NCBI GenBank assembly: GCA_002359735.1 | Contig: DENS01000018.1 | Location: 77,858-141,857, forward strand | Direction: 5' to 3' | Origin: Micavibrio sp. UBA2638 | Lineage (GTDB): Bacteria > Pseudomonadota > Alphaproteobacteria > Micavibrionales > Micavibrionaceae | Length of the DNA: 64,000 nt | Shown here: in pieces, positions 53,061 through 61,840 of the stretch | Position numbering within the stretch: position 1 is the first letter of the stretch | Layout of the letters: each line of letters opens with the position of its first letter | Notes under the pieces: model-generated | The model's database searches: none | Told to the model about the DNA's origin: nothing | What the model saw: the letters and a program-made list of their open reading frames with translations, nothing else | Made by a program: the position numbers and the translations under genes

Positions 53061-56000
53061 ATGGCGGGTGAGAATTCTTCTCAGGTAATAGATAGTTCTT
53101 TATCAGAAATTAACGGTATTGGTTGTGGGTGCGCGGGGTGTCAAAGTGGCCCTAAAACCGCCTATGTTGATATGACTTCAGGGGATGTTATCGATGGCGG
53201 TATGGATTACGCTCCGTCGCAAACATGGACAAAAGAAGACTTTGAAAGCTACCTGAGTGAGGGGTACTGGCAAGCTACGGGCCGTAGTGAACGTCAATGG
53301 GGCGGTGATACACCTCATGTAACCTATAATATTTCCAATGAATATGCTTCAAATGACGCGCAAGGCATACGTGATGCGTTTGATGCGTGGTCTGAAATGG
53401 CGAATATCACTTTTTCAGAAGTGGGGAGTGGTGCCGATATCAGAATTCTTGAAGGCGATGGAGCGCTGACGGCTTATTCAAGTTATTCGACCTATGGTGG
53501 CTCCGGCGATATTGTGAGTGACACCCATGCGCAGGCCAGTCACGTCATCTCTGTTAACATGTATATTGATGATGGCGGTACAACAACGCGTACTTCCGGC
53601 CCGACATACGGCCAGGACATGAGCGAGTACGGCGATTACGCCAAAAGTACGATCATTCACGAAATCGGCCATTCTCTGGGTTTTGGCCACACAGGCAACT
53701 ATAACGGCAGCGCGACATATAGTAGTGACGCCACGGCATATAACGATACAGGGCAATATTCAATCATGTCATATTTTGGTGAAACCAATTATGGCGGTGC
53801 GAATTTTTATGGCAGCGAAGCCTCTACACCAATGCTAATGGATATTTATGCGGTCCAGCAAAAATATGGGGCGAATATGACCACCCGCACAGGGGATACG
53901 ACATACGGTTTTAACTCGAACGCCGGGGGCGCTTATGATTTTAATAATCATAGTTGGGTGCCCGTTATTGCGATTTGGGATGCTGGCGGAACGGACACAT
54001 TAGATTTTTCCGGCTACTCCAACAATCAAATCATCAACTTAAACGAAGGCACATTCAGCAATGCCGGTCAGGGTAAAGGCAATATCGCGATTGCATATGG
54101 CGCAACGATTGAAAACGCGGTCGGCGGGACCGGGCAGGATACAATATACGGGAATGAGGTCGTCAATTCCATTTGGGGCGGCGATGGCAATGACACGGTT
54201 TATGGCTCGATTGGCAGCGATACGATAGACGGTCAAGGCGGCACAGGAGATGTAATCACCTATAGCTACGATATCTCGGCATTTCTTGTGTCACTGGTTA
54301 ATAGTGTGACTTTGACTTTAGAACACATCGCAGGCGCCTGGACCGATACAATTAGTAATATTGAAAACTTTATTTTCTCAGGCGTTGAATATACTTTTGC
54401 TGAAATGCAGCAATTTGATAGCGGTCTTGGCGATATTGCTTTCAGTTTTGAAACAGGAACTGGCAATTACGTTTACACATCGACTTCCTCATCAGATCCT
54501 GTGACACTCACGGCGGCGGGCATGAATTACAATAGCGGTAGTGGTGATATATTCGCGATTTCCCGCACAGATACGACCTTGACGGTGAATGTCGCAAACA
54601 CATCAGCCAAGAATTTCAGCATGTGGGCTGACGACGGTAATGACCAGATTTCGGTGACCGGAACCCATGCCAGCCTGTCTATTACATTCTATGGTAAAGA
54701 AGGGGATGATACGCTTACCATTGCATCCACTGTTGTTGGTAATGATATTATTTCGATGCAGGATGGTGATGATACCGTGAATGCCAGCGGTGGAAATGAC
54801 CGGATTTGGGGCGGTGCAGGCGAAGATACAATTTATGGCGAAGCTGGCAATGATACGGTCTATGGCGGTGCGGACGATGATACGATTTACGGTGATAATT
54901 TCGCCCGAACCGGTGTGACCGGTAACGACTCCTTGAGCGGCGAGGCTGGCAATGACAGCATCTATGGTGGTGATGGGGATGATTGGATCTGGGGCGGCGC
55001 GGATGATGACGTTTTGGCCGGTGATGCTGGCAATGATACGATCTATGGCGGTAACGGCGTAGACCAGATTTGGGGCGGCGCGGGTGATGATCGCCTCTAT
55101 GGCGATAATTTAAATGCAGGCGGTGGTGATGGCGCCGATACTATATATGGCAATGACGGTAATGATGTGATTTCCGCAGGCGGCGGTGATGATACTGTGT
55201 ATGGCGGTAATGACATTGATTATATCTATGGCGGCGCCGGACAGGATAATCTGCAAGGTCAGGAAGGTGCTGATCATCTCTATGGCGGGGCAGATAACGA
55301 TACCATGTCCGGCGGGAATGGCAATGACCATATGGATGGCGAAGATGGTAATGATATTATCTATGGCAATGCCGGTGATGATATTATTGCTGGGGGCGCT
55401 GGAACTGATACGATTTACGGCGATAATATTAACCGTACTGATACAATCGGCAATGACACAATATACGCTGGTCTGGGTGCAGACACGGTTTATGGCGGCG
55501 CTGGAACTGATACGATTTACGGTGATCTGAAAAACGGCAATGCCAGTGATGGCGACGATATCCTATACGGAGATGCCGGGAATGATGTTCTTGTTGGAAA
55601 TGGCGGTGAAGACCAGCTTTATGGCGGGACAGGTAACGACTCGCTCTGGGGCGGTAATGATAACGATATATTTGAAGGCGGCGCCGGCAGTGACGTTATT
55701 CAGGGCGGTAACGGCACTGATCTTGTTATCTATGACAACGAAACATCGGGTGTGAATGTTAATCTTGGCAGCTATTACGGTATTGATGGTGGCGGCGGAT
55801 ATGACACATTGGCCAGTATTGAAAATGTCCGCGGATCAAATCATACCGACACAATAGTCGGCAGCGCCGATGCCAATACGATTTGGGGGCAAAATGGGCA
55901 AGATACGCTTTACGGCTCTTACGGATCTGACACGGTTTATGGCGGCGCTGGAAATGATATTATTTACGGTGATATCCAGTCGGGTACAGCCTGGGACGGC

Positions 56001-56396
56001 GATGACGTTCTCTATGGTAACGCCGGGAACGATATTCTTTCCGGCTCTGGCGGTAATGACACGCTGGAAGGCGGTGCGGGAACAGACACACTTTGGGGCG
56101 GTACAGGCGCAGACACCTTCGTTTTCGAATTAGGCAGTGTAGACGGCGTTTGGGATTTTAGCACAGGTCAGGGTGATAGGCTCGATTTATCCAATATTCT
56201 GGACGGTTTTTACACCAATCCGGGGTCTCAGGCTATTACCGATTTTGTACAAATTACTGATAACGGCTTCCATTCAACTGTATCAGTCGATCAAAATGGC
56301 GGCGGCGATAATTTTGTACAGGTTGCAACCCTATACAATGTGACCGGTTTGACCGATGAAGCGGCCTTGGAATCAGGCGGAACGCTGATTGTGTGA
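53061..56396 (+). CDS. Serralysin-like RTX metalloprotease
   Basis: About 1111 residues. The zinc site is H200-E-I-G-H204-S-L-G-F-G-H210 (HExxHxxGxxH), with Met-turn S-I-M236-S-Y. An M10 serralysin C-domain and many G-G-x-G-x-D nonapeptides follow, mainly residues about 355-395 and 570-1015. The C-terminus (V-T-G-L-T-D-E-A-A-L-E-S-G-G-T-L-I-V) fits a type I secretion signal. No Sec signal peptide. Before the catalytic domain is an unusual cysteine cluster, I-G-C-G-C-A-G-C-Q. ATG 53061 has AGGGG 7 bp upstream; a TTG two codons earlier is too close. Calcium-dependent secreted protease by family. Confidence 0.88.
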   Translation: MAGENSSQVIDSSLSEINGIGCGCAGCQSGPKTAYVDMTSGDVIDGGMDYAPSQTWTKEDFESYLSEGYWQATGRSERQWGGDTPHVTYNISNEYASNDAQGIRDAFDAWSEMANITFSEVGSGADIRILEGDGALTAYSSYSTYGGSGDIVSDTHAQASHVISVNMYIDDGGTTTRTSGPTYGQDMSEYGDYAKSTIIHEIGHSLGFGHTGNYNGSATYSSDATAYNDTGQYSIMSYFGETNYGGANFYGSEASTPMLMDIYAVQQKYGANMTTRTGDTTYGFNSNAGGAYDFNNHSWVPVIAIWDAGGTDTLDFSGYSNNQIINLNEGTFSNAGQGKGNIAIAYGATIENAVGGTGQDTIYGNEVVNSIWGGDGNDTVYGSIGSDTIDGQGGTGDVITYSYDISAFLVSLVNSVTLTLEHIAGAWTDTISNIENFIFSGVEYTFAEMQQFDSGLGDIAFSFETGTGNYVYTSTSSSDPVTLTAAGMNYNSGSGDIFAISRTDTTLTVNVANTSAKNFSMWADDGNDQISVTGTHASLSITFYGKEGDDTLTIASTVVGNDIISMQDGDDTVNASGGNDRIWGGAGEDTIYGEAGNDTVYGGADDDTIYGDNFARTGVTGNDSLSGEAGNDSIYGGDGDDWIWGGADDDVLAGDAGNDTIYGGNGVDQIWGGAGDDRLYGDNLNAGGGDGADTIYGNDGNDVISAGGGDDTVYGGNDIDYIYGGAGQDNLQGQEGADHLYGGADNDTMSGGNGNDHMDGEDGNDIIYGNAGDDIIAGGAGTDTIYGDNINRTDTIGNDTIYAGLGADTVYGGAGTDTIYGDLKNGNASDGDDILYGDAGNDVLVGNGGEDQLYGGTGNDSLWGGNDNDIFEGGAGSDVIQGGNGTDLVIYDNETSGVNVNLGSYYGIDGGGGYDTLASIENVRGSNHTDTIVGSADANTIWGQNGQDTLYGSYGSDTVYGGAGNDIIYGDIQSGTAWDGDDVLYGNAGNDILSGSGGNDTLEGGAGTDTLWGGTGADTFVFELGSVDGVWDFSTGQGDRLDLSNILDGFYTNPGSQAITDFVQITDNGFHSTVSVDQNGGGDNFVQVATLYNVTGLTDEAALESGGTLIV
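54760..56100 (+). repeat. RTX nonapeptide-coding repeats, gene 1
   Basis: Direct in-frame repetition of nine-codon units coding G-G-x-G-x-D-x-x-x, often as GGCGGT...GGCAATGAT...ATCTATGG. Spacing follows the protein repeat, not a CRISPR layout. The array is interrupted by variable inserts such as N-x-T-G-x-D. Confidence 0.85.
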
Positions 56397-56404
56397 TTTT
56401 AGTT

Positions 56405-56426
56405 AAAATACTATCAAAATGTTAAC
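56405..56426 (+). promoter_or_regulatory. Shared AT-rich element upstream of RTX gene 2
   Basis: AAAATACTATCAAAATGTTA starts 74 bp before ATG 56479, within the short gap after RTX gene 1. It is the closest relative of the element at 52968. It suggests that gene 2 has its own promoter. Confidence 0.4.
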
Positions 56427-56478
56427 CTTTTTCTCCTACACTATAGAAGTGGGGAGGAGTAGAAAGGTATTAGAGGAT

Positions 56479-58986
56479 ATGTATTTAGAAGAAAATCAAG
56501 GTCTTAGCGTAAGTAATATTCTTCTGACTGTTCAAAATAATTTCGCAGCGGCAATTGCGATTTCAGGTGACCAGGACTTTTCTTCGGTCACGATGGAACA
56601 TGTTTTTTCTCAAAAAGAAACTTTCCCCGATTTACAGGAACGCCAGGAATTCAATGACCAGCCACCACAATCGTCGGGTGTTCTGGATGATGATTTATCT
56701 GTGGGCTATGCAACCGAAGTTACGATCTCCGTTGTGGAATCCGGCGCGGGATATAACAACACGCTGGGCGCTTATACCGTTGCGGCGGATGGGACAATCT
56801 CTGCCGTGGAATTTGCTTATACCAATGTCAAAGACCCATTGCATGCGGATAAAGATATCGGAAAAATTGATAAAAAAATCGAAAATGTTCAGAACAAGCT
56901 CGATAAAGCAAAACACGAAAAACATATTGAAAAATATGAGCAGCAAATAAAAGATCTGGAAGCCGAGAAGAGTGGGCTGGAAGCATCCAAAACCTTTACC
57001 TACGAATATGACGGCGCGGATGGCTCGGAACTTGGACTGTTTATCATAGCCAATGGCGACCGGGTGAATAAGGATTTTAAAAATATCGACCTGAACGATG
57101 GCGCGTTGCGTTTCGTTTATGATTTGGGCGGCGAAAACGAACGTGATGCAAAAATCACTGATACTGCGTCCGACATAACGCTGGTGCATGTGGGCTCTGA
57201 CGGAACGGCGACCAAGATTAACGGGAATATTTACCACACAACTGAGCGCGGCGGCGATACGGCCATTAACCCGGACGACGCAGTGCATGCGATTAGCGGC
57301 CTGGCGAATGAAGACGATCCTTCTACGCTGCGTATTGGCTTTGAAGATTTAAAAAATCTGGGCGATGCAGATTATAACGATGTTGTGATTGATGTTTCTG
57401 TGGCTACAAAATTGGTTGAGGCAGGCAGTTATGACGACAATCTGGTTGGCACGGAAGGCGATGATATGTTTGTCGCCGGTCTGGGCCATGACACGATGGA
57501 CGGTCTTGGTGGCAATGATACCGTGGATTACAGCGCAGCCGGAGCCGGTCTGGTTGTTGATCTGAAAGACGGATATGCGCAGGATAATTCCGGTAAGCGC
57601 GATGAGGTGCTGAATATCGAGAACGCGATAGGGTCGTCGAATAACGACCTGCTGGTTGGAACGAATGGCGATAATATTTTAAATGGTGCGGCAGGTGCTG
57701 ATGTCCTATACGGCCTGAACAGTTCCGATACACTGAATGGCGGCGATGGAAACGATACGCTGTTTGGTGATTTTGAAGTGGAAGGCGCGGGCGATGGTGA
57801 TGATTTGCTGTATGGCGGCGCAGGCGATGATAAACTTTATGGCGGCGGCGGTGATGACCTTTTATCCGGCGGTGCAGGCAATGATTACATTGATGGCGGC
57901 AGCGGTTCTGACACATTAGACTACACGGCGGCCACGTCCGGTGTTTTGATTGATATCGAAAGCGGCTTTGCGCAATTCCAGAGCGGGCAATTCGATACGC
58001 TGGTGCGTGTTGAAAACGCAATAGGGTCAGATTTCAATGATGTGATCGTCGGCAATTTTGATGTGAATACCCTGTCCGGCGGGCTGGGCGCAGATGAAAT
58101 ATACGGTCTTGGCGGCGCCGACATTCTGACAGGCGGCGCAGGCGATGATCTGATCTTTGGTGATGACCAAAACGAAATTTCCAGCGACGGCGATGATGTG
58201 ATCGATGGTGGCGATGGGAATGACCGCATATTCGGCGGTGGCGGTGATGATGTCATTACAGGCGGTTTGGGCGCGGATATCCTCAATGGCGGGGCCGGCG
58301 TCGATACGGTTGATTACAGTACATCTATCGCCGGAATTAACGTTAGTTTGACGCAAGAATACGGCTTTGACGGCTCGGGCGCGCGCGACAGTCTTGCCGG
58401 TTTTGAAAACGTGAACGGATCAAATTTCAACGATACAATTGTCGGTAACGCAGGGGAAAACACCATTTACGGCAATGGCGGCGTGGATATTCTCTATGGA
58501 TCCTATGGTGATGATACCATCTATGGCGGTGAAGGGAATGATACACTGTTTGGCGATATCCAGATTGCCACTGTCAATGACGGCAATGACACGCTGTTTG
58601 GTGGTGCCGGAAATGACACGCTGATTGGCTTTGGCGGCGATGACGTCCTGAATGGTGGCGAAGGGGTTGATAACCTCTGGGGCGGAAGCGGCGCGGACAC
58701 CTTTGTTTTTGACAATACGGGGCAAGGTCTTGACTACGTGCGGGATTTTAATGCCGGTGACGGTGATGTGCTGGATATCAGTGATATACTGAACGGTGTT
58801 TACAACGATCCGGCCACGCAGAGTATTTCCGATTTCGTGATGATTTCCGATAGCGGGGCGAATTCTATTCTCTCGGTGGACGCCGATGGCGGCGGAGACA
58901 GCTTTATCCAGGTTGGCGTAATTGTCAATGTAACGGGCCTGACGGACGAAACAGCATTGGTCAATGACGGCACTTTGATCATATAA
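56479..58986 (+). CDS. RTX repeat protein with DUF4114 domain and inserted coiled coil
   Basis: About 835 residues, no Sec signal. The N-terminal region has a DUF4114-like domain ending I-G-F-E-D-L-K-N-L-G-D-A-D-Y-N-D-V-V-I-D-V (residues about 287-308). A strongly charged helical stretch of K/E/Q heptads is inserted at about 124-170. RTX nonapeptides run from about 317 to 740. The C-terminus matches gene 1 (V-T-G-L-T-D-E-T-A-L), a type I secretion target. ATG 56479 follows AGAGG; the frame extends to 56419 but lacks a better site. Probably a calcium-dependent surface or matrix protein. Confidence 0.8.
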   Translation: MYLEENQGLSVSNILLTVQNNFAAAIAISGDQDFSSVTMEHVFSQKETFPDLQERQEFNDQPPQSSGVLDDDLSVGYATEVTISVVESGAGYNNTLGAYTVAADGTISAVEFAYTNVKDPLHADKDIGKIDKKIENVQNKLDKAKHEKHIEKYEQQIKDLEAEKSGLEASKTFTYEYDGADGSELGLFIIANGDRVNKDFKNIDLNDGALRFVYDLGGENERDAKITDTASDITLVHVGSDGTATKINGNIYHTTERGGDTAINPDDAVHAISGLANEDDPSTLRIGFEDLKNLGDADYNDVVIDVSVATKLVEAGSYDDNLVGTEGDDMFVAGLGHDTMDGLGGNDTVDYSAAGAGLVVDLKDGYAQDNSGKRDEVLNIENAIGSSNNDLLVGTNGDNILNGAAGADVLYGLNSSDTLNGGDGNDTLFGDFEVEGAGDGDDLLYGGAGDDKLYGGGGDDLLSGGAGNDYIDGGSGSDTLDYTAATSGVLIDIESGFAQFQSGQFDTLVRVENAIGSDFNDVIVGNFDVNTLSGGLGADEIYGLGGADILTGGAGDDLIFGDDQNEISSDGDDVIDGGDGNDRIFGGGGDDVITGGLGADILNGGAGVDTVDYSTSIAGINVSLTQEYGFDGSGARDSLAGFENVNGSNFNDTIVGNAGENTIYGNGGVDILYGSYGDDTIYGGEGNDTLFGDIQIATVNDGNDTLFGGAGNDTLIGFGGDDVLNGGEGVDNLWGGSGADTFVFDNTGQGLDYVRDFNAGDGDVLDISDILNGVYNDPATQSISDFVMISDSGANSILSVDADGGGDSFIQVGVIVNVTGLTDETALVNDGTLII
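57430..58700 (+). repeat. RTX nonapeptide-coding repeats, gene 2
   Basis: In-frame nine-codon repeats coding G-G-x-G-x-D-x-x-x. Blocks alternate with two or three copies of a longer module that starts D-Y-S and includes A-I-G-S or V-N-G-S followed by N-D. Confidence 0.85.
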
Positions 58987-59166
58987 GGAAGATCTTTTGT
59001 AAAGAATTTACAATTCTAATAGTAAGAAGGTACATGACAACACCGAAGGGCAACTTCTAAACAATTTTATCTCAAAGTTAAATATACACTGGCATAGTTT
59101 TTGCTAATATAATTAAAATCGCGGTTTTGTGATGGTTATAATATAGTAAGGTTTTTAAGGACACTC
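58987..59166. promoter_or_regulatory. Regulatory region of RTX gene 3
   Basis: Contains the shared element TATCTCAAAGTTAAATATAC (59068-59087). A sigma-54-like TGGCA-N6-TTGCT at 59090-59105 has the exact GG/GC spacing of -24/-12 promoters. A perfect TATAAT at 59137-59142 has no good -35. Which one is used cannot be decided from sequence. AAGGA precedes the start codon. No terminator for gene 2 is evident. Confidence 0.45.
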
Positions 59167-61806
59167 ATGGACGACACATATTACGAAGAGGAAGAGCAAG
59201 AGAGCGGTGTCTATACTCCGAATGAGGGTATAGGCAGTGCCCAATCTTATGTCATCCAGCAGCAGACTGCTTCCCTTTCTGAAGAGAACCTGGAGGAAAA
59301 CCCGCCGCTGGACAATCCGCCCAATGGCGACCCGACCGATGGGGATGACATCATTATCCCCGATGCACCAAGTCTGAACGGTTTGGATGGAAACGATACG
59401 ATTGTGTATTCAGGCGTTGCGCAAGGTATTCATGTCGTGCTTTCTGCAAATTGGGCCTATAATGACGGCAATGGCGGGCAGAGCTTTATTCAGAATGTTG
59501 AGAATGTGACCGGATCGGATCAGGGCGATATTCTGGTTGGTGCTGATAATTTCAATACGCTGGATGGTGGCGTTGGCGATGATACAATCTACGGCCATTA
59601 TGGAGGAGACACGCTGATTGGCGGCATTGGCAACGACACGATTTTCGGTGATTTGCAGGGCGCAAATGCTCTTGACGGGCATGATACCATTCATGGTGGT
59701 ATGGGTGATGACACGCTCTCGGGCGGCGGCGGAGACGATACGATCAACGGTGATGAGGACAACGACCTGATTTATGGCCAAAGCGGCGCGGATACGCTAA
59801 GCGGCGGTACAGGGAATGACACGATATACGGCGATTTCCAAAGTGATACAGGCAATGATGGCGCCGATATTATCGATGGCGGCGCAGGCGATGACATTCT
59901 GGCGGGCGGCGGCGGTGATGATGTCATCACAGGCGGTCAGGGCGCTGACCAGTTTTTTGGAGGCAGTGGAACAGATATTGCCGATTACCGTACTGATATT
60001 GCGGGCGTGACAGTCAACCTGTCTTCCTATTTCGCCATTGATGGGTGGGCAACAAGAGATTCTCTGATCAGCATAGAAAATATTCACGGCAGCGATTTTA
60101 ACGATACGCTGGTGGGTGATGCGGCGATCAATACAATCTGGGGCAATGACGGGGCTGATACGATTTTCGGCCATTTCGGAAATGATATTCTAAACGGCGG
60201 TGCCGGAAATGATCTGATATACGGTGATTTGCAGGCAGCCAACGCTTCGGATGGAAATGATACCATTGATGGTGGCGCCGGTATGGATGTAATCGCTGGC
60301 GGCGGTGGCAATGACTTAATCGATGGTGGCACAGAAAACGATACCATCTATGGCGGTATAGGCATCGACCAAATCTGGGGCGGTGATGGCAATGACATTA
60401 TTTACGGCGATAACCTGACCGAAGGTGTCAATGATGGTGTCGACACAATTGATGGCGGCGCCGGGAATGATCTATTAGTTGGCGGCGGCGGCAACGATGT
60501 TTTTATTGGTGGTCTTGGCAGTGACCAGGTATGGGGCGGCAGCGGCGTTGATACGCTGGATTACGGCGCCAATACATTCGGCACATATGCCAGTCTTCAC
60601 GAAGGCTATGTCCTGAATAATAACGGCTATAGAGATACAGTTTACAGCATTGAAAATATTATCGGCGCGGATGTTCGCGATTATATCGTCGGCAGTGCGG
60701 GCGCAAATACCATTTATGGTATGGGCGGAAATGACACGTTATCCGGCTATATTGGCGATGATATTCTATATGGCGGTGACGGCAATGACTGGCTGATCGG
60801 CGATTACATCAGCGGCGTCACTGTTAGCGATGGAAACGATACGCTTTATGGCGAGGCGGGAGATGACTTCCTGATCGGTATGGGCGGTACGGATAGCCTG
60901 AACGGCGGCGCGGGTAACGACACTCTCTTATATCAGGCCGGGCATATTTTTAACGGCGATGCTGACTGGGACATGATCCGCACAATCAGCAATGACACGA
61001 CAAGTCTTGATTTAAGTACCCTAACCGGCAGCAGCATTGAACAAATCGCCCTTGATAATTTGAATGGCTTTTCTGCGGCCAACACGCTCGATGTGCGTTA
61101 TCAGGACGTTGTGAATATTAACGCAACCCAGACACTGTATATTACGGGCGATGTAGGGCTGGACACTGTAACAGGCAACATCAATCAATCAAATGACTTT
61201 ATAGGCTCTGTTCTTTTGAACGGCATCACAATGGATCATTATTCAAAATTCGGTGCCAATATTTATATCCAGCAAGGTTTGTTAAACGCCAGCGGCGGCA
61301 GCAGCGACATTATAAATGGTGATGCTGGGGACAATACGCTGACCGGAACAACGGCCAATGAAACATTGAACGGTTATGATGGGCACGATACGCTGGATGG
61401 TAATGGCGGTACAGATACGCTCAACGGCGGTGCGGGTGATGATATATTGCTGTATGACTCCGATGACATTCTCGTTGGCGGAACCGGAACCGACACAATG
61501 GGTGTGCGTTCTGGTGATGCGACAGCCGTGACAGTAAACACAACAAACCATCAATCGATTGAAGCGATCGATCTCAGCAACGGCGCGGCCAATACCGTGA
61601 CACTCTCTAGAAGCGATATCATTGATATGAGTGATAACGATGACCTTTATATCACCGGTGACAGCGGTATTGACAGCGTTGATCTATCTCAATTTAATCT
61701 TAATAAGGACTATGTGGGTGTCGTCAATGTTGGTGGTATTGACTATGATCATTATTCCAAAAACGGTGCGGATCTGTTCGTACAAAATGATCTGATCATG
61801 CTTTAG
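59167..61806 (+). CDS. RTX repeat protein with duplicated C-terminal module
   Basis: An 879-residue acidic protein without Sec signal. It begins M-D-D-T-Y-Y-E-E-E-E-Q-E, then a short Pro-rich linker (P-P-L-D-N-P-P-N-G-D-P), then RTX repeats from about residue 60 to 590. Two related modules follow at about 605-700 and 780-879, each with S-I-E-x-I-x-L, D-V-V-N-I or D-I-I-D-M, L-Y-I-T-G-D and D-H-Y-S-K. They are separated by more RTX units. It lacks the V-T-G-L-T-D-E tail of the other two. Secretion by a type I system is likely but its signal differs. Confidence 0.8.
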   Translation: MDDTYYEEEEQESGVYTPNEGIGSAQSYVIQQQTASLSEENLEENPPLDNPPNGDPTDGDDIIIPDAPSLNGLDGNDTIVYSGVAQGIHVVLSANWAYNDGNGGQSFIQNVENVTGSDQGDILVGADNFNTLDGGVGDDTIYGHYGGDTLIGGIGNDTIFGDLQGANALDGHDTIHGGMGDDTLSGGGGDDTINGDEDNDLIYGQSGADTLSGGTGNDTIYGDFQSDTGNDGADIIDGGAGDDILAGGGGDDVITGGQGADQFFGGSGTDIADYRTDIAGVTVNLSSYFAIDGWATRDSLISIENIHGSDFNDTLVGDAAINTIWGNDGADTIFGHFGNDILNGGAGNDLIYGDLQAANASDGNDTIDGGAGMDVIAGGGGNDLIDGGTENDTIYGGIGIDQIWGGDGNDIIYGDNLTEGVNDGVDTIDGGAGNDLLVGGGGNDVFIGGLGSDQVWGGSGVDTLDYGANTFGTYASLHEGYVLNNNGYRDTVYSIENIIGADVRDYIVGSAGANTIYGMGGNDTLSGYIGDDILYGGDGNDWLIGDYISGVTVSDGNDTLYGEAGDDFLIGMGGTDSLNGGAGNDTLLYQAGHIFNGDADWDMIRTISNDTTSLDLSTLTGSSIEQIALDNLNGFSAANTLDVRYQDVVNINATQTLYITGDVGLDTVTGNINQSNDFIGSVLLNGITMDHYSKFGANIYIQQGLLNASGGSSDIINGDAGDNTLTGTTANETLNGYDGHDTLDGNGGTDTLNGGAGDDILLYDSDDILVGGTGTDTMGVRSGDATAVTVNTTNHQSIEAIDLSNGAANTVTLSRSDIIDMSDNDDLYITGDSGIDSVDLSQFNLNKDYVGVVNVGGIDYDHYSKNGADLFVQNDLIML
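59560..60940 (+). repeat. RTX nonapeptide-coding repeats, gene 3
   Basis: In-frame nine-codon repeats coding G-G-x-G-x-D-x-x-x, with the long D-Y-R/I-E-N-I/G-S-D-F-N-D module inserted near 59979-60180. A further short run is at 61310-61450 between the two C-terminal modules. Confidence 0.85.
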
Positions 61807-61821
61807 GCGCAGATCAGATCA
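61788..61821 (+). terminator. Possible terminator hairpin overlapping the RTX gene 3 stop
   Basis: Perfect 10-bp inverted repeat TGATCTGATC/GATCAGATCA with a 14-base loop containing the stop codon. AATTT follows, and seven T lie 15 bp further on. The loop is long and the T-run is displaced, so it is only a candidate. Confidence 0.35.
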
Positions 61822-61840
61822 AATTTAACACTACATTTTT

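Noticed and set aside
54760..56100. Dense short direct repeats resembling a CRISPR array
   Set aside because: Repeats are in frame, nine codons long and variable, and code RTX calcium-binding motifs. There are no unique spacers of constant length and no cas genes.
56695..57288. 197-codon minus-strand frame inside RTX gene 2
   Set aside because: Antisense to the DUF4114-like region, no ribosome site, no family resemblance.
57404..58021. Long minus-strand open frame inside RTX gene 2
   Set aside because: It is antisense to GGC/GAT-rich repeats, which rarely make stop codons on the other strand. The predicted peptide is His/Arg/Cys-rich low-complexity.
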